Shown here: one piece after another, positions 40,687 through 52,122 of the stretch
How the letters are laid out: each line of letters starts with the position of its first letter
Numbering within the stretch: position 1 is the first letter of the stretch
The notes under the pieces: model-generated
The model's database searches: none
What the model was told of the DNA's origin: nothing
The model's input: the letters and a program-made list of their open reading frames with translations, nothing else
Assembly (NCBI RefSeq): GCF_000220395.1
Contig: NW_004087735.1
Coordinates: 1 to 64,000, forward strand
Length of the DNA stretch: 64,000 nucleotides
Direction: 5' to 3'
Origin: Ichthyophthirius multifiliis
Taxonomy: Eukaryota; Ciliophora; Oligohymenophorea; Hymenostomatida
Translations under genes and position numbers: made by a program

Positions 40687-41042
40687 TTGTTTTTCTTTTA
40701 TATATATTTATATTATAATTATTTAATTTTATTTTATCAAAAGAATGTTTTTTTTTTTTCCTTAAAATATATATATGTATAAATAAATAATAAATAAATA
40801 AATAAATATATTTATATATATTCACATATTTAATATAATATTTATTTAAATTTAAATATATAAATTTATTTATATATATTAATAAATTTATTTATATATT
40901 TTTTTATTTTATATATTTATCTTTTATAATTTAGTTAAATAAATTAATTTTAAATAAAATTATATATATATTTATTTATTTTTGTTTTTAATAATCAAAA
41001 ATATATTATTATAAAATTAAAAAAAATATTTAATTAATAAAA

Positions 41043-42171
41043 ATGTCAAAAGAAGAATAGAATATTAAATGGTTTTATTTATTATATATAATATTTATAA
41101 ATAAAATTTTTATTTAAAATAATATATTAGCGAACAATTTAAAGATTCAACATACCCAAATATGGAATTGCAAATACTCGGTTAATTAAAAAGACAAAAA
41201 TCTTAAAAAATTTGTTCATCTGAAAATTTAATAAATCCTGTATTCGAAGAACAAGATGAAGATAAAATAAATAATAACTTAGAAGAAGTTATAAAATTAT
41301 AACTAAAAAAATTTATTTTTTATTAAAATAAAGTAAAAACATAAATTCAAATAATTAAATTTACAATTAGATACAGATGAATTCAATAATTTTAAAAATG
41401 AATAAATTATATATAAATAATAATCCACGCGTGTTAAACAAGTTAGTATAGATTAATTATCAGAGTCAATAATAGAACAAAAAAACGAAGAAGATAATTA
41501 AATATTAAATTAGGGTAAAATGCATTTATAATAATATAAAATCGATGATGTTTATATGGTCGATAAGTGTGAATTTGTAGATTGTAATACACCTACGAAA
41601 TCAAAATAAATTCAAAAAAAAGGACTATCTATTTCTTAGGCTAGTTACACAAGTTATCAATAGAAAGATGAAGAATCTATTAAAGAAGATGAACCCGAAA
41701 AAGAATCTGAACCTGAATTATTATAATAAACGTCAGTTTTGCATAATAATAATTAGAAATAAATTAAAATTGATGAATTGGAAGAGGAAAATAATAAACT
41801 AAGTTATAAAATGGATATTTAAGAGCCTATTTAAGAAGTAATTATAGAAGATTTAAAAGGGGAAGAACTAGATGATGTACATATGAATTTTTAATAATAA
41901 ATTGCTAAATAAGAAAGAGAAAATGAAAAATAATATTTAAAAAATATTGTTAAGTATATTTTTTTTATCTATTTCTATTTTTAAATTTATTTCTATTTTT
42001 CTTTATATTTTTTTATTTTCTAAAAATCTTTTTTGTTTTAGAAATGATACAAATTAAGTAGAATAAAATATGTATTAATTTAAAGATGTATCAGAAAGTA
42101 TTTAAAGTATAAGATAATTTTAAAATAATTAAATTATTGAAAATGTGAATGAAGAGGAAAAGGAAAATTGA
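41043..42171 (+). CDS. Acidic Q/E/N-rich protein, unknown function
   Basis: ATG at 41043 (MSKEEQNIK) and TGA at 42169 (NEEEKEN). Three introns explain the frame: 41072-41130 (59 nt), 41288-41333 (46 nt) and 41954-42041 (88 nt). The product is acidic and Gln-rich, with few hydrophobic blocks. It includes YKIDDVYMVDKCEFVDCNTP, TSKQIQKKGLSISQASYTS, a KEDEPEKESEPE patch and a helical LEEENNKLSYKMDIQEP stretch. It looks mostly disordered with short coiled coils. I do not recognise a family. Confidence 0.65.
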
Positions 42172-42475
42172 TTTTTTTTTTAATATATTTAATCATACTA
42201 AAATATCTATATAAAGCAAATTATTTTACAAACTTTGTATAAAAAAAAGCATGATTTCTATTATGATTTTTTATTTATATAAAGTTATAAAATTCTACTA
42301 TATTTTTTTTTTTTCTTTTTTTCTTTTTTCTTTATTTCTTTTTTTCTTTTTTTTAAAAAAAAAACAAAATTATTTGATTAAATATCAATTACATTAAAAA
42401 TAATATTATAAAAAAAATAAAAATAAAAAAGAAGCAAATTAAATATATAAAAAAATTAATAATGTTTTTTTTTTT

Positions 42476-44516
42476 TCATTTAATATCCTATAGTCTATTC
42501 AAAGCTTAATTTCCAATAATAAACAAAGGAATAATTCCCAAACCTGTATATGCTAAAAGTTCTATCAGATTAATACTTACCCAAAAAACAATTAAAAGCA
42601 AAATACTTAAAATAAATATCACAAAAAAGCTCAAAATCCATATTTTATCATTTTTGTTGGCTAAAAGTAATTTTTTAAAGTTCAAATTAATTTAAGAAAT
42701 CAATATTAAAAAAAAGCCAAAAGCTAATATTAATGCCAAAACAAAAAATGAAATAAAGAACAAAGGAGGTTATTAAATATTAGGAGAAGGTTAAAAATCT
42801 ATATTTTTCAAAACCTAATAATCGGCATCATTAGGGGCTTTTTAGTCATTTTTAGGATTAATAAAAGACACATCAAATTTTGCAAAATTCCACTAAATTT
42901 TATACTCTAATTTTTAATCAGCAATAATAATTTCACATTCATATTCTCCATTAAATGGCAAAATAGTTCGAGGATCCCCCATATCTACTATCGCTAAATA
43001 AGTTTTTTATATATCATCATATTGTGCGTTTACTAATGTAGTTACTCCTTCGAATTTTGAATGTTTTAATCTTATAGAAGTTTAAGAAGGTCTAAATTGG
43101 AGTCTTTTTATGGGAAAATCAAGTTCAAATTGGAAATATATGAAAGAGTTTTAGTTAGATTTGATGCTTTAGGAAATTTTTTTGTCATAAAGTACTTTAT
43201 GTGTATATTTTTTAGGTATTTTTCCTTTTCCTTATGTTACTTCGAATTCTATTTTACTCATTTTTAAAGTTGTTACAAATAAAACCCTTTCTTATAAAAT
43301 AGTTTAACCTTTTTCATTTATTTAGATCTTATAGTAACCTAAATCAGTTATATGAGATGGTTAAATTATCATTTCTAAATGCCATTGAAGGTTTTCGCTT
43401 TTGGAAATTTAAATTTCATTTTAAACAATATTTTTATTTCTTTTGAAAATATTTCCAGTTAGATTTATTTAAGGAGATATTTCTTCAATTTTTTCGCCGA
43501 GAATATTTTCGTAGCGTAGTTGTATTTGGTAGGGTTTTTTAGTGGAATATGTGATGGGGGTATTTTTAATAATGAGGATTTTCAAAAGAGGGAATTCTAA
43601 GTAAATCTTAAGTAGCTCGTATTTTTCTTCAGTTCGTAGAATGGATGAATTTGCCGAGTTTTTCAGAAAAACAAGCATTTTCGGGAAATATTATTCGTTA
43701 AAAGTTTTCAGGCTTTTCATTTGTGGATATAGGGCTTGTTATGAATAGAAAAAGCGGAATATTTTGCTTGTTACAAGAACTGTATCTTGTTTTTCTAAAA
43801 CGGCTACTTGTTATTCGAATATAGAAATGGAATTTAATAATATACTTTCTAAATGAATATCGTAATTTTCGATTTTTTATTTACAAAGTAAAAAACAGTC
43901 AAGTAAATATGAGGTTGATTCATAACTAGTTTGTTCCTTATTTATATTATTTTATTTTATATTTTTTTTATTTTATTTTTTACTGGTATAGATATGTTCT
44001 GGATTGATGTACCATCTTTTTATAAGTATTTTGTTAATTAATTACAGGTTTAATCTAATATTATTTTATCTTCAAAATGTGTGGCTAAAAGTATAATATA
44101 ATATGCGTTTTATGGTTATTTTAATTTCTTTAGTTCTTCTAAATATATTTCTTTTAATTCTTGCTTTTAAAAATAATAGAAATTAATTATATTTTTTTAA
44201 GTACTTTTGAATATTCGATAATACATTTAGGAAGCATACTTACTAATTGTAAGAAATAATAAATGTTTTTTGAAGTTTTTAATTATTATTAAACATTTTA
44301 AGATTTTAATAATTGACATGCATTTTAGTTTTTCAATGTGTTTGAGTCAGCTAACTTTTAATAAATATATGCTTCTTTGTATAAATATTCTAAATTTAAT
44401 TCATCTTTTTCTATTGAGGTTCTTACATATATTTCACTTTATTTAATGTATTCTTGAGAAATTTAGCAATTTAAAATTATTATTAAATTAAAGATAAATA
44501 TAATTTTTTTTATCAT
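42476..44516 (-). CDS. RPN2: Ribophorin II / Swp1 subunit of oligosaccharyltransferase
   Basis: Ribophorin II is a non-catalytic ER-membrane subunit of the complex that N-glycosylates nascent proteins. The N-terminus is a signal peptide (MIKKIIFIFNLIIILNC). A long luminal region has the helical-then-beta layout of the family (LEKQDTVLVTSKIFRFFYS, FPKMLVFLKNSANSSILRTE, PFNGEYECEIIIADQKLEYK). Three or four C-terminal membrane segments follow: PPLFFISFFVLALILAFGFF, IWILSFFVIFILSILLLIVF and LLAYTGLGIIPLFIIGNQAL. The end, NRLQDIK, precedes TGA at 42476; the NQALNRL end matches the family's GNRMLAQ region. Intron 43937-43983 (47 nt). A -1 change at the T7 run 44192-44198 (A7 coding) joins SKVLKK to NIINFYYFQKQELKE. 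Confidence 0.85.
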
Positions 44517-44725
44517 TTTTATTTTGCTTAAAAATTTAAAATTTTTGATATATACAAATAATAAATTATAAATATCTTTTATTTATATATATTTTATTAA
44601 AAAAAAATATATATATCTTTTTTATATACATAACTAAGTATTTAATTTCAATGTATTTTTATTTTAAATTAATTAAATTATATTTATTATTATTAATTTT
44701 TTTTTATATTTTATTTATTAGTTAA

Positions 44726-45311
44726 TCAAAACTAATTTAAAGTCAATTAATTTAAAGTGCTTTCAAACTAATTTATTAAATAAAAAAAATATTTAATTTA
44801 ATAAAACAAAAATTACCATTTTTATATTTGTATTTATGTCAATAATATCATATTCTACTTTTTTAATTAATCTTTGAATTTCTATTTTTCTCTCTTTTAT
44901 TACATTTTATGCCTCATTATAATTTAATTCTACAAAAATGGATAATCCTATATCTAAAATAACTTTATTTTTATTTTCTCTTTTTTTAAAAAAATAATAA
45001 TAAAATCTTTAAATTAATAAAAAATGTATTTATACATTTCTGCATTGACAAAACATTATTCTCCAATATCAAGTTGCATTTTAATTTAATTTTTTTCAAT
45101 ATTTCGAGCTTTTTAAATAAATTATTCCACTTCTTCACTATTTTTCAAAATATTATATATTATATATGAAATAAAAATATTTTATATACTAATCATTAAT
45201 CTTTTATTTTAAACAATCAAATAATTTATATGCTTTTAATAAATCCTATTTTAATCTGTTATTTAAAAAAATTTGATACTGCTAAGTTTCTTTTTATAAT
45301 TAATTATTCAT
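44726..45311 (-). CDS. UXT / prefoldin alpha-like protein
   Basis: UXT is an alpha-type prefoldin found in the URI/R2TP-linked prefoldin-like complex. The sequence begins MNNQLQKETQQYQIFLNNRL, a long helix. The first hairpin strand is IKMQLDIGEQCFVNAEI (compare the MQVDLGCNFFV strand of UXT). The second strand follows, KVILDIGLSIFVELNYNEAQ (compare GYGFFLELTLAEAL), then the C-terminal helix VIKERKIEIQRLIKKVEYDI-DINTNIK. Three introns fit: 45138-45189 (52 nt), 44980-45035 (56 nt) and 44768-44816 (49 nt). TGA is at 44726. Prefoldin alpha fold is confident. UXT rather than prefoldin-5 rests on the FVEL-type second hairpin. Confidence 0.8.
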
Positions 45312-45465
45312 ATAATATAAATTAATTTATTAAGATATATTAGTTAATATAAAACAAAAAATTAAAAAATATATATTATTTAATAATTTAATAATATTAT
45401 GCAAATTGAAAAAAAACTAATTCTTATATATATTTAAAATTAAAAATAATTAATAAAAATAATAA

Positions 45466-45497
<32 letters not shown>

Positions 45498-45658
45498 TTA
45501 ATGAATTATATAAAACTAAATACTTTAATTTTTTATTATTTATATTAATTATTGACCATTACATTATTTTTTTATTATAATTTAATAATATATAAATTAT
45601 TTTAAATTAAATTACTTTCATATTTCTATTAAATATATTTTTAATAAATTATTTATAT

Positions 45659-47513
45659 ATGTAAAAATACAGCACGATTGGACATTGTACATCTTAATTT
45701 AAATCAAAGCATATAAAATTAAAAAACTAAGTATTAAATAATAATTTAACAGCAAATTAAGAATAATTTTTTTTACAAAATAATGATTAATAAATATAAG
45801 AAAAACCATAAGATAAATACGATTATAAAGATATTAACAAAAACTTTACAGATGATAAATAAAAAATAAATTAAAATTCTAAAGTATCTATAACTTTGTA
45901 AAATCTAAATATAGATAATAGGGCAAATTAAAATGGATAAGTATAAATTAAAGAATTATTAAATTAAAAAAAATATTTATTAAATATCAGAAAATATAGT
46001 AATAAATTAATTTAATGTATAAAACTTAGAAATTAAAAATTCTGAAGAAACAGAACAAATATAAACAAATTATAACTTTTACTAATAAAACAGATTCAAA
46101 AAAATATTAAAATAAAACTAAAAATAATTTTAAATATAATCACCTAAATAAATTAACTTATAAATATCATCTTTAGAAAATAACTAACAATAAATTTCTA
46201 ACGTTTACAATTCTGTTGATTAGAATATTCAGAATAACATAAATAATTATAGTGTTAAAGATTTTTAATCTAATAAATAATAAACTGAAAAAAATATTTA
46301 ATTATAAATTCTATAAGAAAATTCAATGAATAATAATAATTTTAAATATTTTTAGATAAACATAAATATATGTTTCATACTCCTATTTAGTTAGCTTATT
46401 ATTAAAAGTATTCATAATTTTTATAAAGAAAAATTTATCTAATATTCTGTAAATACAAAAACCTCAAATATTTGTAAAATAAATACAAAATGCTTAATAA
46501 AAATACACATAAAAAGTATAAGAGGAATTATGAATCTAAAAAAAAATATTTTGAAAACAAACATTTCCAAAATATAAATAATAAATAAAAACAATGAACA
46601 ATAAAATAATAATAATATAGTTTAACTTAATTATGAATAGGAGAAAAAATTAAATAAAAGAAATTGTTATTCAAATCATTATTATACTTAAAAATAATAA
46701 ATTTAATAAAAAGGTCAAATTATTGATATTTCTATTAATGAAAATGGAGTTCCAAGCAATTTTTATTAATTTTAAGACTATTAAAAATTCTATTTATTTT
46801 ATAAAATATCTTAAAATATATTAACTTAGAATATATTTAACTTTTTAAATGTAAATGAAATATTACATTTGCGTTTGTCATGTAAATCATTTTAAAAAAT
46901 AATCAATTAATATTTAATAAATATTTCTTAAAATAATTAATTAATTTAATAAAAATTCTCTATTTATTAAAAATATCAAGAATCTATCGAAAACTTTCAT
47001 AAAAATGAAGATTTTTCAATCATGAATATTGTTCATACTTATAATTCTTTAAAAAATACACAAATTGACTTATGTTAAGATCCTCCTTATTTTTTATTAA
47101 TTGTATTTAATATTTATTTAAATTTAACTTCTTAAGAGCATCTTTGTGTTAATTTAGAATTATAATGGAGTTAATTAATTAAGAAATATATTTTAGACGA
47201 AAATATTTTATTTAAAAATTAAAAAAACTATAATTATACTTTAATTCTTGATGCTATAAATAAAAACAATTATTTAAAGGTTAAAAAACTTATTAGTTAA
47301 CATTAGGATGATCTTGAATCAGTTTGTCCTATTTATAATGCTTTTACTCATAGGTTATTTAAATTAACATATTTATTAATCTAAAAATATGAATAAATTT
47401 TAAATAATTATAGTTTTCTTATAAACTATGATAACTTATAAAAATTGATTTAAAAAGATAAATAACTTTAAATTTTATAATATATTTATCTTAATAATAA
47501 AATATTCACATGA
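45659..47513 (+). CDS. F-box-like protein with N/Q-rich N-terminus
   Basis: From MQKYSTIGHCTSQFKSKH the first about 330 residues are N/Q/K-rich and probably disordered. A compact region follows: VQIIDISINENGVPSNFY-type strand, then IFNFLNVNEILHLRLSCKSF-QKIINQYL, which matches the F-box pattern (fL-x-x-x-eil-x-lr-x-x-CK-x-f). Afterwards come helical segments (FSIMNIVHTYNSLKN, DPPYFLLIVFNIYLNLTSQE, LDAINKNNYLKVKKLISQHQ). F-box proteins recruit substrates to SCF ubiquitin ligases through SKP1. TGA at 47511. Near 46010-46035 the frame advances by one base (LIQCIKL to EIKNSEETEQI) without an obvious intron, so either an extra base or a missed intron is present there. Confidence is moderate because the F-box is weak. 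Confidence 0.55.
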
Positions 47514-47799
47514 TTTAATAATTTACAATTTTATATTATATTTATTAAATATTATTAAATAAATAAATAATTTATTTACATAAAATATATATATCATATA
47601 ATAATTATAAACAAATTTAAGTAAGTCTAAAATAAAAGTGATATAGTTCTATAATACTTTCTATCTTCTTTTTATATTATATTAATATATTTTTAATATA
47701 TTATTTATAATTTTAAACATATTTTTATTTTATAATAGTTTTTATATTATTGATTAATTAATTTTTTATAATAAATAAATAATTTAAAATTTTAAAAAA

Positions 47800-50700
47800 A
47801 TGTAGTCATTAAATTTAAAAAAAGAAACAAATTAATAATAAATTTAAAATTAAAATGATGATGATTCAAGTAAATCTCAAATTAATCAAAAATAAAATAA
47901 AAAATTATAGATAATATTACACTATAATCTATAAGATAAAGAAGAATAGGATAAGTTGCAATAAATTTTCAGTTAAAATAAATTGCAAGAAAAATGATAT
48001 AATCAATAAATAGTCACATGTACAAAAATTTAACAGCTATGTAGGTTTATATAATTGGAGATAAATTATTTGAATAAACTTACAATTTTAACCTTACAAA
48101 TAATATTAGAAAAAAAAAGTATCATTTTTAAAATTATGTTATCATGCGTTTTTATAAGAAATTCTATAAGTTTTTGAAAAAAATTGATAAGAAAATTAAA
48201 ATACTTGAACCTTAAAATAAATTGGTAACTATAATTAATTTCTTAAATCTTCTTTCTTTAATTTAATTATTCTTTATTTTTACTATAAAAGTAAGCTTAT
48301 AAACAACCAAATTCATATCTTCTTATAATATTTAAATATATATAAGTATTTTTTTTGTTATACTTAATTCTTTAATGAATTTAAATACCGGGTTTTATTA
48401 AAAAGGTATAGTTTGTAAAGAAAGATATTAAATTTTATAATACTATAAATCACAATATTTATTTAAAGATCTTTTATTCTTATTATCAGTAGTATTTTTA
48501 TCTATGGAAAGTTAAAATGCATAACTTAAAAATATAAATAATTGGTTTTAGTTAATATTAATTTTTATTCTATTGATTAAACTATAAGATTTTAATTAAA
48601 TAATAAATAAATTTGAATAAATTTTTCTTTTAAAATAAAAAACTTAAAATATTATTTCTTTGATGAAACTATTTTCTTTTATAATTTTTTTTCTTCATTT
48701 AATATGCTGTTTATGGTTATATGTAAGTTTTTTAAATCCTAATATGAATTGGCTTAGCAAATTATAAATACAGGACTAAGAATGGCATGTCAAATATATT
48801 TATTCTTTTTATTTTTCAACTACAACATTAACTACTGTAGGTAAATCAAAAAAAAAATCAATATTTTCTTTACAAATTATATAGGATTTGGTGATATATA
48901 ACCTAGTAATATTTAAGAAGCTACATGTTGTGTATTTATAATGCTTTTTTGTTGTGGAACATATGGGTTTATTTTGAATTAAGTTGGTTCGATTCTTTAA
49001 GAATTTAATTAAGATGAAAAATAAATGAAATTAAAGTTTGATAATATAAATTAATATATGTCAAAAAAAAATATTAGCAATAGCCTTAAAAATGAAATTA
49101 GAGAATATTTAGAGTAATATATTTATATATATATATATATATATTAGAAATAAAATTATATAATAATATAGATATGTTTGGACAGAAAGTAATTAAGAAA
49201 TGATTATTTAAAGCAAAGAAATTCTTAATTAATTAAATGAAAATTTATATAATAATTTTTAATATGAATAAAATAAAACACTAATTAAATATTTTGAAAA
49301 ATATTTTAGTAAAGACTTTACGGAATAAATAAATTCTATAATTTAAGAAAAGTAAACAAATCCTAAAGAAATAATATATGAAAATGGTTAAATAGATGAT
49401 TAATCTATTTATTTTATTGAAAAAGGTTATGTAGAAATTTATTTAAAAAATGAAAAAAAAATATTGAAAGTAATTTTTTTTTTTTTTTTTTTTGATTTAA
49501 AAAAATAAAGGTTATCGGTAAAGATAATATATTTGGTCAATAATAATTTTTTGATGGAAAAGAAAGAAATTTTAATGTAAGAGCTTAAGATTCTTTACAT
49601 TGTTTAAAAATCAAAAGAAATGACTTTTTAAAGCTACTTTAAGATTATCCAGAAGATTATGAGAAATTTTTATATATAAAAGATAAAATAATTCTAGATA
49701 AAGAAATAAAAATTTTAGAATTAAAATGCTTTAGCTGTCAAAGTTATTGTCATGTATATTAAAACTGTAATTATTTGAATTATATCCCAAACAAATATAA
49801 AATTTTTAAATAATAAAATAATATCTAAACAAAAAATGAATACAGAAAGGAAAATTTTGTTCGATAAAGATTCTAATATAGATAATTTTTTTAAAAGTTT
49901 TTATAAAATTTAGAAAATTGTGATATGTTTATTGATAATAATTAAGAGTTATTGGAAAACTATAAAACTAAATACTTAACTTATACATTAGAGCATTTAA
50001 ATAAATTCAATTCAGAATATGAAAATGAATAAGATTAAGAATAAAATACGTATAAAAATCCACTTTAATATAATTAATTAGAAAAAGAATAAGAATAGTA
50101 ATTAAAATTTCTAAATAATTAAAGTAATGATTATGGAAATGTTAATAATTCAGAAATATTAAGTTATAATAATAATAAATAACAGTTTTTAAATCATGTA
50201 AATTAATAAAAAAGTAGGGTCTTATCGCATAGTATTAGTAATATTATAGAAAACCCAATAATTGGAGCATCTACATTCTTAAATAATACAAATTAAGCAT
50301 AAATTACTAATATTAAAGCTAAATAGATAGAAGATTCATAATATATTAATGAATAATAAATACATATTTCTCCTAAAAGTAAACAAATTGCTTCAAAATT
50401 TAATTTTAATGAAAAAGATGTTAATTATTAAAATAAGTTTATAAAGTAATCATAAATGAATAAATACCTTAAAAAAGTTTATTAATAATAAAATTAATTT
50501 TTTTAAAATTTAAAATCTATGTTTTAGTAAAACCAATTATAGTTAATTGAATCTAATAAAAATAATTATTAATCGAATTCTCAATTATATAATAATTTCG
50601 ATAAATAAAAATCATTTGAATATTATTATCCACATAATAATTTTTAAAATATTATAAAAACTGTTAATAAATTTTTAAGAAAACCTGAAAACAAAATTAG

Positions 50701-50983
50701 TTTTTTATAAAATAGATTAAAAAACAATTATAAAACCAATAAAAATAATAATTAAAAAAATATTTTTTAATAGAAATAAGATATGTTCTTTTTAAATTCT
50801 ATTGTGAAAAAATAAAAATACGATTTAAATAATTTAAATAAACTTGATATTAATGATAATTCTATATATTCGTTAAATAATTAAATAATGATGTCTGTTA
50901 ATTTAATAGATGATAATAATTAAAGTAATATTAATAAAATTGAAAATATTAATGTTCAAAAATACAATGATTATTTTGAATGA
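47800..50983 (+). CDS. CNG/HCN/EAG-like potassium channel with divergent cyclic-nucleotide-binding domain
   Basis: Six-helix K+ channel: S1 (INFLNLLSLIQLFFIFTIKV), S2 (ISIFFVILNSLMNLNTGF), S3 (LLFLLSVVFLSM), S4 region, S5 (LFSFIIFFLHLICCLWLYVS), pore helix and filter TTVGFGD split by intron 48841-48884, and S6 (CVFIMLFCCGTYGFILNQV). A C-linker follows (SLKNEIREYLEYVWTESNQE) and then a cyclic-nucleotide-binding-like beta roll (YFIEKGYVEIYLKNEKKI, GKDNIFGQQQFFDGKERNF). The C-terminal 400 residues are N/Q-rich and disordered, ending NDYFE, TGA 50981. The S4 region has few basic residues, and the FGE and RTA phosphate-contact motifs read FGQ and RNF. The A5 run 47990-47994 needs one more A to join LQEK to MIQSINSHMYKN. 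Channel assignment is certain; gating mode is not. Confidence 0.9.
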
Positions 50984-51184
50984 AAAACTTTCATTTAATT
51001 TTTTAAAAATAAAATAGATTTTCTGATATTATTTAATATATATATATTGAATCTAAATATTATTAATTTAGCTTTTATAAAAATAGTATATAAAAAATAC
51101 TATTATTTATTAAAAAAAAAAAAAATATTAAAAAATTAATATAACTAAATAAACATAAAAAATAATATTACTTTCGAAAAATAA

Positions 51185-51869
51185 TCAATAAATTTTGCAA
51201 AGATTTTAACACCAATGCTTCTTAGAAATTTCGTTTTATTATGTATAAGTAGTCTATCTTCTAGGTTGTTTCATTTTCCTTACTAAATCTTAGAAAATAA
51301 TTTCAGAAATATCTGATTAATTCATTAAGGAAACTTCATAAAAAGGTATATTATATTTATCTGCAATATTTTTTCCTTGTTAAAATTCTACTTCTCTAAA
51401 ATCATTTTAATCATTTTTATTTCCTACAAGAACTGCATGGAATTTATTTTATTTAATTGCTCTTACTTTTGATATATATTTTTCCTCCAAATTTATAAGT
51501 GAATCTCTATTACAAATCTCATACATAAATACAAAACCATTCGCTTTTCTTATGAACTCATCAATTACTGAATTTTAAAATATTTCTTAACCCGCAGTAT
51601 CTTAAATTTCTTTTATTTTTTATATTTTAATTTTATTTCTTTTAAATAAAAAAACCTATTTATTCTTCAACTTTATCAACAATCAATTTAAATTTGTGAA
51701 CATCATATAATGTTGGATCATATGAATTGATAAATTTACCTTCTTTAACACGGATTGTAATTGTTGTTTTTCCTACACTGGCTTCTCCTAATATTACTAT
51801 ATTAAACAAATCATCAGCTTTTAATTCAATGTCTTATACTGACATTCTAAAACATCCTAATTTTTTCAT
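51185..51869 (-). CDS. Ras-like small GTPase
   Basis: All G motifs are readable: G1 GEASVGKTT, G3 DTAGQEIF, G4 VLVGNKND and a G5-like EVSLMNQSD. Start MKKLGCFRMSVQDIELKADD; core FNIVILGEASVGKTTITIR and FINSYDPTLYDVHKFKLIVD (switch I, with the conserved Thr in DPTLYD). Intron 51610-51655 (46 nt) lies just before IQDTAGQ. The C-terminus KKHWCQNLCKIY has two Cys but no canonical CAAX or CC end, so membrane attachment could be by palmitoylation or absent. The DTAGQE and the spacing are of the Ras/Rab superfamily; the branch (Ras, Rap or Rab) cannot be fixed by eye. TGA at 51185. Confidence 0.9.
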
Positions 51870-52122
51870 TTTTATTTTTTATTTTTTTTTATAATACAAG
51901 TTTATAAAATATATATAATTTGTTTTTATTAAAAAAGATTAATTTTAATTTTATTTAATGAAAAAAATGATTCTATTAAATATTTTTTGTTTCTTTTTTT
52001 TGTTAAATAAAAAAACTCATTCCATTTTTATTTATTTTTTAATGAATTAATAAATAAATGTAATTTAAAATAAATTTATGTATATAAATTTTTGTTTGAA
52101 ATTAATAATATAGCAAAATATT

